This document shows positions 10,741 through 24,400 of a stretch of 64,000 nucleotides of DNA, in pieces; within the stretch, counting starts at the first letter, position 1; each line of letters begins with the position of its first letter. The position numbers and the translations under genes were made by a program. Source of the DNA: Antedon mediterranea. Its lineage: Eukaryota > Echinodermata > Crinoidea > Comatulida > Antedonidae. The notes beneath the pieces were generated by a model. It did no database searches. It was not told where the DNA came from and worked only from the letters and a program-made list of their open reading frames with translations. The stretch covers positions 19,626,101 to 19,690,100 of the forward strand of contig NC_092677.1 of NCBI RefSeq assembly GCF_964355755.1. The letters are read 5' to 3'.

Positions 10741-11264
10741 TAATAAGCTCAATGATATATATATATATCACAATAAATTCCAGGGAATTGCCATTCGCCT
10801 AAATTATTCTTTATTTCACTTCATGATTAAAGGAAACAAGGTGTTTCAATTTTGTAAACTCTGATAAAACCCAATTTTTATAAAATAAAGCCTTGTTATT
10901 TATTTTTAATATTCTTATTTTCTCTTTGAAATAATTTCATAATAAGTTGAACAAATTGTATATTCAAAATAGGCATGCTTTTTCATAAGTTTGCATTTAA
11001 TATTAGCCATTTTTAAGCGCACAGTTTTTAAAGTTTAACATTGCGTCATTATTTTGCAATTTAAGTTCATAGAAATGCTCAAAATGTCCTGAAATGTATA
11101 GAAAGTTGATTAGAAATTAATCTTGCACATTTTAAAATGTTAAATGCATGTGTACGCGTAACGTTTTGTATAACAAGCATCATTTTTGACTCCACCAACA
11201 TCAAATGAGTACCACTAAAGGCTTTCCTCTCCCATATAGACACGACAGCTAAATTACCGAATAC
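10741..11264. other. AT-rich stretch, nothing recognised
   Basis: No supported feature. The sequence is AT-rich, with low-complexity T and A runs around 10865-10990. Confidence 0.4.
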
Positions 11265-12108
11265 CTGAAAGGTTCTTCTTCGTGAATATTCAGATAACAT
11301 CAAAAAAGTATTTGTTGTTTACGGAAATACTAGAATTTTTTGACCCGTACATTGGAAAACACTCACACAAAGAGGCAGATACCTTGATGCCATTACATGT
11401 AGGCCTACTGTACTTGATGCATTAAACCCTGGAAAGAATTTCCGGAATAGATGTATATTCCCCGGATACAGATTAATGGATTTCTTTACATACAACATTA
11501 CAGGTGACCTTCATTTCATTACTGGAAAGGGAAAAACCAAAACGAACAATTTACATATAGCCTACACAAGATGCTTGGCAGTTGGCCGTGAGTAATGTAA
11601 AGGTCTCTTAGGTCTTCATGCATTACTGGGGCTATTTTGGGAGGTAAATTCGCCAGTATTTCTAAGGTGGATTAAAAATGATCTCAGCATTGAACATGCA
11701 AAGTGGTTAATGTTTTCCAGCAATTTGGCGAAAATGATTTTGACTTCAACAGCATGTCAGAAGTACTTGAGAGATTTGTGTCAGGGGAACAGTAAAAGCC
11801 GAACAGTATTATATATCTCAGATGGGAACTGTTTCAATCTAAAAATCTTGAAAGTGAAAAGTTACCTCCAACACGACTCTAATACCGCATATACAAAAAG
11901 CTAATCTCATCTCACAAATTTGGAAAACAAACCAACCACTACTACAAACACCCTTGTTACCCGGATGGTTTGTCCTAAAAAATGTTTTGAATCCTGCACC
12001 TGTGGCAGTTATTGAACTTGTAAAATGTGGCTGCCGTGCTATATGTACCAGTAACTGTTCGTGTATAAAAAAACAACTTGCCATGCACAGATTTCGATGT
12101 AACAACTG
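11265..12108 (+). pseudogene. Second fragment of the unknown TE-associated protein family
   Basis: Reading across frames, the plus strand gives EYSDNIKKVFVVYGNTRI, HKEADTLMPLHV (a HEEADT motif), FITGKGKTKTN, KGLLGLHALLG (where intact members have LLGFHALTGCD), STACQKYLRDLCQ, SEKLPPTRLSLIPHIQKANL (LPPT...H..RA), and a cysteine-rich end LVKCGCRAICTSNCSCIKKQ. This is the full C-terminal order of the same family whose remnant fills the foldback loop. At least four frameshifts, plus a missing GCD motif, make it non-functional. It is flanked on both sides by L1/Tx1 RT pieces. The function of the family is unknown to me; a nuclease-like fold is only a guess. Confidence 0.65.
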
Positions 12109-12644
12109 AAGACAAATAAAGTAGCCTGTTTCATAAATAGTTTCTCTGCAGTTTACATTTTAAGAACAAACCTTATTTATTTTATTGGAAACATTTTACA
12201 AGCAACAGTAATGAACATTAGGATTGTCTTTAGCTGTACAATAATACCAAACACGACATACTTTGCTGAAAGTTTACATTTGACCTTTAGTCATGTGACT
12301 TGTTTTAGTGGCGAATAATTATTAAACTATACCTTTAATGACATAGCTGACTGTAATGGAATAAAATCCATCATAATCACTTATAATTAAACCAAGGTAA
12401 GTCAGCCACTTTAGAATGGCCCACTTTCAATCAACCAGTAAAAGCTTTAGGGGTGTTTTTCTCATACAATAATTTTGCTGCTGAAAAAAGTAATTATAAT
12501 TTTTTATTGTAATAAACAGAACAATTTCAAGCATGGCAAAATGTCCCTGAATTTGACAAAGTCCTGTTGATTCATACTTTGAACTTAAAATTGAATTGGT
12601 TAGTGACCTTTACAGTGAGGAAGGGGATTATTGCCTTTTAATTT
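12109..12644. other. Unassigned AT-rich stretch
   Basis: There is no recognised coding segment or repeat. It probably contains the decayed middle of the neighbouring L1/Tx1 copy. Confidence 0.35.
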
Positions 12645-13605
12645 TTGGATAGCTCACGGCATTCCGAAGAGTTTTTTTTTAACATTGAGAAGTTTGGTTT
12701 CTGCAATTCCAGTGGTCTGAAAGAGAATTTTGGGACAGGGTTTTGTACGAAAATAATACTAAATAATAGGTTCATAGAATTCCCTAAATCTCAATTAAAA
12801 TATAGGAATGATTTTAATATTATGGAAAATGAATGGTGTAATATTTATATTTTACCTTATGTAGTCAAGATGTTAAAACACAGGTTTTTCAATACAAAAT
12901 TAACATGAATTGCCTTATGGCCAATTCAAGACTTTATCGAATGATGATCTTTGTTCGCTATGTAAATAGCGATAAATGTGAAACAATGAAGTATCTCTTA
13001 TTTGATTTTGATAGAGCAAAACAAATATGGTCAGGTTTTCAGACGTCGTGGAATGATTCAACGCCATCTGAATTTTTATATTTTAAATCAATAGTTTTTG
13101 GCCTAAATATGCAAAACCCAGATTTCCTGTTAAACCTCTGTATAATTATTATTTAAAAAATGATATTTAGAAGTACAGAAGAACTGGAAATTACGTTGCT
13201 AGTCTGCAATGTTTTAAACATTTCTAAAATTTCACCCTAAAGTTTAACAAAATATTGCCATGCGAGAAACACCATTTCTTAAATGGAGTAAAATTATAGT
13301 CTACCTATAAAAAAAAAAACAATGTTTGTTTGGGTTCAATCAGAGTTTAACGTTCATATAGAAATCTTGCAGTATTGTAGTAGTAGAACTTTTTTGTGAC
13401 AAAATGTTTATTATACAGTATTGTTGTTCTTGGTTTTATTTTTTTAAATTGTTTATTATTATTAAGATAATGTATCTTTGTTTGATATGTATCTTGTTTG
13501 ATTTGATCTTTTCTGTGTGGTTTGTACTTGGTGTTCCTTTACCACTGCACAGAAATTTGTGGAAATGAAAAAAAAATACAAATATAAAAAAAAAAATTAA
13601 AAATC
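12645..13605 (+). pseudogene. L1/Tx1-like LINE ORF2 C-terminus and 3' UTR
   Basis: Two adjacent frames read KENFGTGFCTKIILNNRFI, EWCNIYILPYVVKM, RFFNTKLTMNCLMANSRLYR, then a decayed zinc-knuckle region (YVNSDKCETM..LLFDFDRAKQIW) that matches the C..C..E...H.L..C.....W end of Tx1/L1 ORF2. A non-coding tail follows and ends in an A-rich run at 13568-13605, consistent with a retrotransposed 3' end. Confidence 0.7.
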
Positions 13606-13970
13606 AGCCATTTTAAAATTCAAAATGGCGGATCAAGGAGTAGCCAAAAAAAAAGGCACCTTATTTTTTTTAATTCAGCATATCCTAAATAAAAAATCTA
13701 TTTTGGCACAAATAACGAGCTGGATAACATAATGAACCCTACATTTTTAAAAGCTTCTTGTTTCATGCAGTTCTTTTGTTAGCCACTGTTCGTTATTTTC
13801 AAAGAACCTCAGGTATGATGAGCCTCTCATCTCACAATACCTATTCTATTACATATTATCAACTGAAGTCATGGTATCCTTATGTCCCAATTCCTATTAT
13901 CAAAACAGTCTTTCAATGTTTCCTCCTCTTTGCTCTATTTATTATAATTAACCACTACAAAGCTGATTGA
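13606..13970. other. Unassigned
   Basis: AT-rich sequence just upstream of the minisatellite. A 70-codon open frame (13758-13970) shows no similarity. Confidence 0.4.
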
Positions 13971-14256
13971 GGTACCATGAGTAAACACACTCTGACAGCT
14001 GATGGAGGTACCATGAGTAAACACACTCTGACAGCTGATGGAGGTACCATGAGTAAACACACTCTGACAGCTGATGGAGGTACCATGAGTAAACACACTC
14101 TGACAGCTGATGGAGGTATCATGAGTAAACACACTCTGACAGCTGATGGAGGTACCATGAGTAAACACACTCTGACAGCTGATGGAGGTACCATGAGTAA
14201 ACACACTCTGACAGCTGATGGAGGTACCATGAGTAAACACACTCTGACAGCTGATT
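13971..14256 (+). repeat. 36-bp minisatellite, eight near-identical copies
   Basis: Eight units with period 36 start GGTACCATGAGTAAACAC and end GACAGCTGATGGA. Only the fifth unit differs internally (GGTATC for GGTACC), and the edge units differ at the junctions. Because 36 is a multiple of three, frames stay open on both strands (plus 13977-14258, minus 13935-14240 and 13955-14242) with period-12 peptides. There is no start context, splice signal or similarity to suggest translation. There are no spacers, so it is not CRISPR-like. Confidence 0.95.
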
Positions 14257-14894
14257 AAACACTACATACAAACTATAAATACAGTACATTTGTACACTTT
14301 AATTATAAGGAAGGTTTTTATAAAAAGCACCTTTAAAACTACCATAAATATTTATTTTTACACCATATATCAACCTACTTTTAGTTGACATTTTCTAGTC
14401 AAGATTTGTGAGTTCAGTTAAGACTCTTATTTTCAAAAATCTACAATGGAAATTTGAAATTTAAATTATAATTATTTATTTAATTTGAAAAAAATGAATA
14501 CAGGATAGAGAATCAAAGGTCACAATAACTTGCACTCGATTCCAATCTCCTTGTATTGTATTCTGATTTGGAACATCATAAAATCTTTACAATACAGAGC
14601 TATTTCAATTAGTAACAATTGGAACTAGAAAGCCACTCAGAGAGTGCATACCTCCGCCTACTGTAAAATTCACCTACATAAGAATTCTCCGGAAAAAAAA
14701 TATATATATATATATATTTGTGTGTGTCTTAATGCTGTTTGTGATTTAGGCTAATTTCACCACAAGCATGTGTATGCGAGTTTGGTGTAATGGTTATGTA
14801 ACAAGCCTTTCAATTAACAATAGCTTCAGTTGACTAACAATAGAACAGCAACGCGAAAATCAAACGAGTGAATTTGAAAAGAAATAAAAAAAGG
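14257..14894. other. AT-rich stretch with a TA microsatellite
   Basis: Contains (TA)n at about 14699-14717 followed by GTGTGTG. CATACCTCCGCC at 14647 resembles the outer end of repeat A just downstream. No gene is seen. Confidence 0.5.
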
Positions 14895-15236
14895 TGCACA
14901 TTAACTCAAATTATGTTTTAAAATTACAAATCACCAATTATAACTCTTGTACATAAATGAAGTTTTTTGGACAAAATGCAACTTCAGTTTAGTTGTTACT
15001 TTAAGACTGCTCGCCAGCTTTTGAAAAATTCTGTCCTATCTTTTAACACTAGCAGGTCTGAAAAGTATACGAAAAAGTGGACCAGAATTGGGACCATGGT
15101 CCCAAAATTTAATGTATCTATCTGTATATTCATTTCGGTAAAGATCTTGTAATTGCTTTTTGAGTAATTCTGCTAACAAACAAACAGACAAACAAACACA
15201 CAAGATCGATTACATATACCTCCTTGGCGGAGGTAA
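14895..15236 (+). repeat. Dispersed repeat A, copy 1
   Basis: About 340 bp ending CCTCCTTGGCGGAGGTAA, preceded by a run of AAACA units. It is homologous, in the opposite orientation, to 25656-26020; both contain TTTTGGACAAA, CTGTCCTATCTTTTAACACT and GATTACATATACC. It is probably a non-autonomous element common in aquatic animals. It lies immediately downstream of the CDYL-like stop codon. Confidence 0.8.
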
Positions 15237-15282
15237 ATTCGTAACTGTAGCACACTGCATCATTCACAATTAAATCTTCCAT

Positions 15283-15444
15283 TCAAATGTAGATATCTTT
15301 GTTTTTTTCAATATATTTTGCAATAGCCTTGTATCCCTCTAGTGAAGTCCAGCATTTTTCCAGCATTGAGCACTCACATTCATTTGCGTTTTCCATCTTA
15401 GCACGATTGTTGCTACGGATAAGAGCCTTAGACATTTGCATTGC
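15283..15444 (-). CDS. CDYL: CDYL-like terminal exon
   Basis: Acceptor ATTTCAG. It encodes 53 residues starting AMQMSKALIRSNNRAKMENA, then NECECSMLEKCWTSLEGYKA, ending ...KDIYI and TGA at 15283-15285. This matches the conserved C-terminal tail of CDYL/ECI2 proteins (SK.LIR......N..EC..L...W.S.....A). Repeat A begins about 50 bp downstream. Confidence 0.93.
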   Translation of the reverse strand, partial: AMQMSKALIRSNNRAKMENANECECSMLEKCWTSLEGYKAIAKYIEKNKDIYI

Positions 15445-18400
15445 CTGAAATAAATTATAGGCTAAAGATTATTCTTAAGACTAACACTGCAGAGCAACAT
15501 ACAGAGTAACATAATAAATATACAACCGATAATGAGCATAATTATTATATAAGTGGACATTATTAAAAATATTATTAATAGAAACAATTGATAATTGAAT
15601 TATATGTGATTACAAATTATACAATTTTCAGATGAATAATATAAAAACTGTTTTAACTTAATCTAATTTCGTTACTGATATCATTCCATATTCTTGGCCC
15701 TTCATAAGATATTTCCTTTGGTGATGTTTTGTTTTTTCTCATGTATAATCTATAGAGTCATATGTTTGGAAAATGGAATTAAATTTGATGGAAATTGATT
15801 TTTCTTGTTGAAATACATTTTTTTATATAGGTCATAATCGGTAAAATATTTAGTTTTAATAAATAGTGGTAAAGATGGATGGTAGTAGTTTGTTTTATAT
15901 ACGATTCTTAAAGCCTCTTTTGGAGTACATGGATACGTTTCATGTTTTTGTCATCAGTTGTGCCCCGAACTATTACACAATACGATATATTTGGTAAGAT
16001 CAATGAGTTGTGTATATACTTTAAATTTTAATGTCTATAGAATGTTCAATAAAAGAAATGCTCTCTACATGTTTTAATACACATTGTTTATTTTAAGTTT
16101 ATTTATTCCAATATCAATTGCTTTAGTTTTGCCTCTAAACAATATTTATTTTGTTTTTGATACATTTACAGTAAGCATGTTTGCTTTGAACTACATACTT
16201 GATCATCATGTTCTATCTATGAAAACATTTGTGCCATCTGCGAAAATGTTTGTGTACATATACCAGGCATATCATTAACATACCGTAAAACCTTGAAAAG
16301 AAGCCCATGGGCTTCTTCTTTTTTTAGTGCTCTTGGGTGGGCTTCTTTTCGAGATGGGCTTCTATTCGAGATGGGCTTCTTTTCGAGAGTGCTTTTGCAA
16401 ACTGTAGAGGGGGGCTTCTTTTCGAAATGAATGCTGTAAATTTTGTGAATTTCTACTACAATAATATGACTTTTGAGACATTTTTTCAACCATGAAATTA
16501 TGTTTAATATACCAATTAAAAAACAATATAAAAAGCCAAAAAACAGTCCTATGATTCACCGTCAATCATTTCGTTATCATCGTCGTCATCATCCACAATG
16601 GAATATTTAAGAGTGTCGTCTGTCGATGATGGCATCTCATATCCAACCAACCCTTCGACGTTTACTTCTTTGTTTTGTTTTCAGAACCATCAAGGGCTAC
16701 ATTTATCCCACACTTTATGAACGACCGAATTTGCAGCGATGGATTTGTGTTCATCATGGATCAGGCATTGCCAACCCACTTTGTTATAAGAATTCGCCTA
16801 TCGCTTGCACATATCTTACCCATCACATAATCATCGAGGTTATCACAAATCAGAAGTATCTGGCATTAAATTATCCTACTACAGTAACTCTTAATCACGC
16901 GTTTGTATTGTTTATTTCTGTTCTTTTGACGTTCAGTTAATAAACCTACATTCTTAATACAGTAGTAGTCTATCTTGAAAAGAAGCCCATACTATCTTGA
17001 AAAGAAGCCCAGGGGGCCTCATTTCGAGATGGGCTTCTTTTCGAGAGTACTTTTGCAAACTGTAGAGGGGGGATTCTTTTCGAAATGGGCTTCTTTTCGA
17101 GGTTTAAGCCCATGGGCTTCTTTTCGAGGTTTTACGGTATAATAGGAACAATAACGGTCTCAATATCGAGCCTTGAGGCACCCTGTGTGTTATCTCTGTG
17201 TAATCCGATTTACATCCTTCGATTTTTTAAAACTTACTTCAATAGTTTACACACCATTATAGAGCATACCTCTTATACCATAATGCCTTTAGTTTATCAA
17301 GCAATATTTCATGACTCATAGAGTCAAATGCTTTTGACAGATCTAGGAAAACCCCTATTAAAAACTTTTTATTATCAATTGCTATATGTTTGCATGTACA
17401 CCTTTATGTAATTTGGAATTATCTATTTTTCTATTTCTACATACATCAATTTTATTATTGCAACTAATAATAATTAAAAACATATTACCTTGCTAGAGTT
17501 TTCAACAATATTTTGAACTCTGGGTATGACTTCTTGCATAAAACTGCTAGGCCAGAATACATGGGAGACAAGTCCACATGCATAGGCCTCCAATGCTGTT
17601 AGCTTACGCCCACCAATTAGCATCTCATTGGCCTAAAATCAAACAAATCCACTAGATTTTGACAAATTATAGATGATTTTGTGATTGAAGACAAAAGCAG
17701 AGATAATTGGTACCGGTAATAGCAATCTTAGGTTATTAGCGCAATGATTGTAGAAAGTTGATACTGTATGCCATCAATCCTTTTGCAGTGGCAGATCCAG
17801 CGGGGGTAAAATGGGCACACGTTCCGGGCAGCCTGGCCTGAATAGAAGAATAGATTGCCACTACCATTTTATTGTGGTGATAGCTATGCATGCCTAATAG
17901 TATTACACATATATGTTTTGCTTTTCATATTTTTTCCATTGGATTTTTTGCGATCAAAACAATTTTTTACAGTAACAATTTTGCTCATTAGAAATTAAGA
18001 CTGTTGAATTAAAAATTTTTAAGTAACTTGTCCTAAAAAATATGCCCCCTGCACTACAGTATGCTACTTCTGTTGGTTACTCTTCCCTGCACAGCATTGT
18101 TTCTCATCAATAGAAAATGTCTTCCGTGTCGTGAAAAAGACTTGGATTCTCGTAGAGAAGTCGTATTACTATTATACTGTAGTTCACACATACTTCTCTC
18201 AAGTCTACTGTGTGTATGCTGAGAAGCAGGACTATAGTTTTATTTAATCTGGGACCCTTGACGTTCGTATTAATTGAATGTTATCTTATCGCATGTAAGG
18301 TAGGCTATGTGTTGTTGATTGCTGCCCGCCATTTCTGGCCATCTAGAACTGTTTAGCCAATGACTTACAGAATTTGTCAATTAGAAATTTAATAATATAT

Positions 18401-21400
18401 TATCAAATAAATCATTTTCATTGCCTAGAATAAGAAGTTCTTAAAAAGTTAAGACGACGGAATTTCACGCTAAGCTCCGCCCACCTTATTATGCATAAAT
18501 TATTCATGACCACCGTCCTATAACTTCCCTTCATATTTTGTAAAGTCCCTATTAAGGTAGAAAAAGACAGTGCAGAGAACGGGTAACTGCTAGCCAGGTG
18601 TTAATTGTGAAATATTTGTTTTTGAAAATGTCTTTTAATTTCAATATTTAGAAATGCTTGATTTCGAATCTAGGTAAAATATCCTAGCTGAAAATTACTT
18701 CATTTTAAAATACTCTGAATAATTTTTTGTTTAAATAAATAAAAATTCAAAATGATTTTAACCCACCATTGCAGTTCCCATACAAGCAGGAAAAGTAACC
18801 GATGAACAACCCTCAGGGACCTGAGCTAAGCTGCCATACGGCGTTGAGAAGACAGCCTTGTCAGAAGCATATACAATGTCGCATAAAGGCAAGATGGCCG
18901 ATCCTAAGCCTGTAGCGGAGCCATTCACTGCAGCCACAATTATCTTTGGAAAGTTAATTAGTGTATCTATGAATTTTCTGTAATGAAAAAGAGGAAAATA
19001 TCTATCTTATCATTATATTTTTTTTGCTTGATTGATAGATAATGGATTGGACAATTACTGTAAAAAATGCCACATCTCAAAGCAAACGTCTTAAACACTA
19101 AACTTCAGATGATCTTGGTGGTTGGTCAAATTCTGATACGCATGCAATTTTATGGGAACCTTAGAAAAACTAAATTTGCTTAAAATTACTATATTATAGT
19201 ATAGTATAGTATACTATATTACGTCTGGAACTGCCTTCCTTTACCGATGTGCACCTAGAACACCTCCAGAAAGATTTCGAACGCATTGAGTCGGATGCCT
19301 CTCATCCTCTCCACAAAGTGATCATAGACCAACTTAATCCAAGTGGTAGATTGAGGCTCCTCAGTGTGAAAACAAATCGATTTGCTAAATCCTTTATTCC
19401 CTCCGGTATCATCCAGTACAACAGGAAGTCAAGAAGATAATTTTATCTTGTAATTTTTTAGATGTTTTTATATGAATGGTTTTATGCTATATTTGTTTTT
19501 ATTGTGTTTTCTTTGTTATTATGACGAGCAATGAATTTCCTTTTTGAGGATCAATAAAAGTTTTTTTTAGGGGTTGTCGTGCATAAGCAAATTTCTAAAA
19601 TCAAGAATAGAGCTAAGCACATTATTACTACGTTTTCTTGTGGTGTTAAGAGCAGTAACAAGGCATTTTTTCCACGAAACATCACCTTATCTTGGGCACC
19701 TGACTCCTGCTTTGCACTATGAAATGCTCACTCTCTAAAACGCAAATCCAATCATTTGTGTGACCAGATTCTCTTCCTACATCATTCTTTTTTTTAAATA
19801 TTTTTTTAAAACCATATTTAATGAGGGTGATCCATCCCGCTATTGCTGATCATTAGGGACCCTCAGAGGTTCACAAGACAAACATATACACAAGATGCTC
19901 TACATAAACAAAGTCTTATTACAAGTCTTTGGGAGTGGAGTAATTTGGTCCTTAGAAAAAATCCTGACATGTGACGGGACTTGAATCCAGGACCCTTGGA
20001 GTGGTAGCCAAGCATCATAACCACCAAGCCATAACTCCTCCTCCTTTGCTGAAAACTGAGCTCATAATGTGTATCAACACCTCATTTTCAACAGGTAAAT
20101 TTCCATCACATTTAAAGCACACTATCATCACTGCTATAATTAAAAAACCTAAGCTGGATCACAATATACTTGCTAACTATCGACCTATCTCAAACAGTTC
20201 CTTTCTTTCCAAGGTGCTTGAAAGAATTGCATGCATACAGCTTCAGAATTACCTTGAAGAATATAAACTTCTGGGAAACATTCAGTCTGCATACAGGGCC
20301 AACCACAGTACTGAAACAGTTCTATTGGACTATTCTGCTGCTTTTGATACTGTCAACCATTCTCTTTTACGTCATCGTCTCAAATCAATGTATGGTCTCT
20401 TTGGCAAGGTCATCACTTAGATGAGTGTGTTCCATTTCATCATCATCACGCAGTTTGTCATGCGGCATTCCGCAAGGATCCGTTATGTGCACATGGTCTA
20501 AACTGCATGTTTTATGCTGATAATACACAGGATTTTGGATTTTGAACCCAGTAATCTTCATAATACAATGTCAAATCTCTGCATGTTTGAAAGACATACA
20601 CACATTGGTCATTATCCAATCATCTGCAACTTAACATACAGAAGACAGAGCTTATCCATATTACATCATGATTCATTGCAACCATTTTCTGTATTAGATC
20701 CCCAGAAGTTTGAAATCTTGGGGTTTACATGGATTCTCATTTGCGAATGAATGCTAACAATAACATCAATGCCATCTGTCGTTCTGCTATGGTTGAGATT
20801 AGGAAGATTGGTCTAATTTGTAGGTTTCTACTAGATAGGGAAACAACTACACAACTTGTGCATGCCTTTATCATCCTGTCTGGACTCCTGTAACAGTATT
20901 CATGTCGCACTGCTTAGGAAGTTGCAGATGTTACAAAATAGTGCTGCCCGTCTAGTGTCGACCTAAGCGTAAAGACCAAATTACACATACTTTGCAAGAA
21001 CTGCACTGGCTTCCTGTGAAGGAGCATGTCAAGTTCAAGATATTGCTGGCCACAAATAAATCTCTTCATGGCCTTGCACCGAGGTACATCGATTATCACT
21101 CCACAATCCTCTTGTCGCAGTCTTCATCCCAATTCTCAGAATCGTCTTGTTCCTGCTAAAGTGCAGATCATCTCATATGGTCACCGTGCATTATCTTATG
21201 CAGCTCCTATGCTTTGGAATTCTCTTCCAAACTGCATTAAAGATGCACAGTCGGTGGTTCTTTTTAAGAGACTTCTTAAGACATACTTGTTTTAAAAAGC
21301 AAGATATGCTGTATGAATAACAAATTATGTGCTTCACATAGCATTAGTGAAATTACAGGGCCCACTGATATTCTAATTTAAAAATGAACATATTAACATT

Positions 21401-24400
21401 TGGAAGAAATTAGACATATCAAAACAAGATGGGTGGTCTTTAAAATGTGTGGTACTACTGTACTACTGTACCAATGTTAATTTCATAATCACCGTTGGTG
21501 ACTCAGCGAATGGCTAGAGTGAAAAGTAGATTATTAAAACGGATCTAAAAAAATTGTTGAAAGCAAAGAACTAAATAAAAAGATTCTGACAAAATCAACA
21601 GGTTGCATACAGTATAACCTAATATTAATAAACTATGAAAGTGAAACTGTCTACCTTATTGCTTCTGACATTTGCCTTGCAGCTTTTTTGCGGCTTTCAT
21701 TACATCGATGTGCCAAAAATCCTAAATCCACACCTGAGCAGAAAATATTTCCAGCACCATGAAGTAGGAAGACAGAATTACTATCCTTCACTGAATTTGT
21801 TAAAATTGTTGTCAACTCGTGAAATACCTGACATTAAACAAAAAAAAGCTACACTCAATAATGACATCACAAAACATTATACTATTTTATTTATTTTATT
21901 TTATTAATTTTAGCAACATTAAAACAATACATAAACTTTGAATATATATATACAAATATATAAACTGAAAGACACACAAATTATGATAAATAAAGTTAAC
22001 AAACGTTTCATAACTAAACAACTTTTTTTTATTAAATATGCAATATATTTTATATAATAGATAACATAACAAAAAATATTCAGAAAATAATGTAAATATA
22101 TGAGTTCTGTAATTGTTGTTTATGTAAACATTGAATGAATAAAGGTGGTAGTTAACCACAAAAGATAAAAAAAAAAAACTTTGAGTGTGCCAAGGAGTGG
22201 CAAAAGAGGTCGAAGGACCAACTGTCGCCATAAGGCGTGCCACACCAGCACTCAAAGTGTGACAACGATTAATAGATGATAAAGTGTATCTTTCAATTCA
22301 TATTGTGTTAAGCAGTCAATCTGGGCAAGTGCTCATATTCGAATAGTTTTTTGTTCTGCTTAGTATTTTATATTTTTTTAAATGAATGTGAATTATGTGC
22401 CTTTATTTTGCACTAATGAATGATGACGCTGCCTTTGTGAATTGCTTAGTTTCCCAGCCTAGCTTTGGACCGCAATTAAAGATGGAGAAATTTTACTTTT
22501 AGTCGCGTGCAACGCAACTATACAGCTCACAGTTGATCGGTAAACACTAACTTGAGCATGTGACTGCAGCCATGTATATGGCCTTGTTGAACAGTAGGTG
22601 TGTTATAAAACAAATAATAAAAGGTTCGTATTTGTTAAATGGTGAAAATATTTCATGAGTTGAAAGACTTACTTCTCTAATTTTCACCATTCAACTCTTA
22701 AAAATTCATTATTTGTATACTAATACATACCTTTGGATTTAATGAATTTCTAACAGTTGAACCTGTAAAAAACCAGACTTGCGTATAACCATTATATTTG
22801 CGTACCACTATCTCTTTAAACTTGAATAAGCATTCTATATGTCGCAAACTCAATCTCCTGAAAATATTGATTATTGATTAATAATTATACAGTAATTCAA
22901 ACTTTAGATTCACAAAAACAGCAGATTCTAAAAAGATAAAATGATTAGATAACTCATTGTGATTGTATAGAATCATCCTCATCTTTTACTTTCTGCCCTT
23001 TTTTGTGTGCGTGTAAACATAAAATTGTGTAACTTTGTCAACATATCGACATTTATGTGAAGTGGTGCACCTCCTAAATTAGATTAGTGAATACACTACA
23101 CTTGTTGAGGCAATTCCAAAAATGTGGATAAATGTAATTAAGAAAAACAATAGGTAAATAAAACGGTTACAAAATGTGGTGTAATCTATACAATTTTAGA
23201 AACGACCACAAAAAATGCATATTTATACTTTGTCAACAGCATTTTTATTCCTCCTCAATGTATACGTAAATGGGAGAATATTTTTAAAAATACAATAAAA
23301 TGGTCAGAAGTTTGGAAACAAAAAGCATTAAATGAAAAAAAAACCCAAAAATGCACAATTTAATTATAAATAATGATTGTTGAATTGAACTTTTCCTACC
23401 AATAGTCGATTATGTGGAATATGAGTACTAATAAATGCAATAATTCTGATGCCTTACACAATGAAAACACATGTTCTTTGAATGTCCAGGTAACAAGAAA
23501 TTATGGGGAAATATAGATAACATTTTTAAAAATATTGATGGTAGTAAAAGCTCTTTTAAGGAGCTCATTCTTGGCTGTGGAAATTGTACAAAAAACCGAT
23601 TATATACCATCGCTACCTATTCTACTGTATTTATAAAATAAAAATATATAATGAATTAAAAAAAAACGGGTTTTTTCAAAATCCACGGGTGGTCTTTAAA
23701 TCTAATGTTGATATGACTGCCGTAGGTTTGATTTAAATGTAGCATAATTATATAGCATGAATTCATTTTGAATACTGTATATTCAGTTTATGTTACACAA
23801 CAAAAGTTTTAAAAAAATCTGCAATGCAAATGGTGCTAGTTTTTTATGTACATTCATGTATTTACAATATTATAAGATACTTTTTATTAATCATTCATAG
23901 TGTTCCCACCTCCTGATGAGATATTTTATATAACCATTTTAGATACTACACTGTATTGTAAACTATGCATTGTTTACTTTTATTTACTATAACCTTGAGT
24001 ATCCTAAATTCAAGAAAATAATGAAAAAAAAGGAGTATGTTACAGTAATGTATTTGTAATAATTATGATGGAACGAATAAATGTGGTAGATTACACCCCA
24101 AAAGAGAAAAAAAAACCAATTTAGGCAAGATCAAACAGCATTTTCGTTTGTTGTAAGCTGTGAAAATTGGAAATATAAACCTGCTTTTATGAAGCTAAAA
24201 CATTAAATTTTAAATATAATATCTGGCTTTATTTCAATTTCTCAAACCAAACAGTTACAGGCATGAATTTTAATTATAATATCTGGTTAAAAATCATTCT
24301 TCTTTCTTCAGATATATTAATAATTTATAGAAAATGTGTTTTTGTTACCATGAAAACGTGTAACAAAATAAAATATGTTGGTTAATCACAAAAATACACA

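Noticed and set aside
13935-14258. Repeat-encoded proteins or a CRISPR-like array in the 36-bp repeat
   Set aside because: Units abut without spacers and frames are open on both strands simply because the period is a multiple of three; no start, splice or coding context.
21635-21907. Plus-strand frame with a signal-peptide-like start (MKVKLSTLLLLTFALQLFCG)
   Set aside because: It is the exact antisense of a CDYL-like crotonase exon with clear splice sites; the hydrophobic start is a by-product of reading the other strand.
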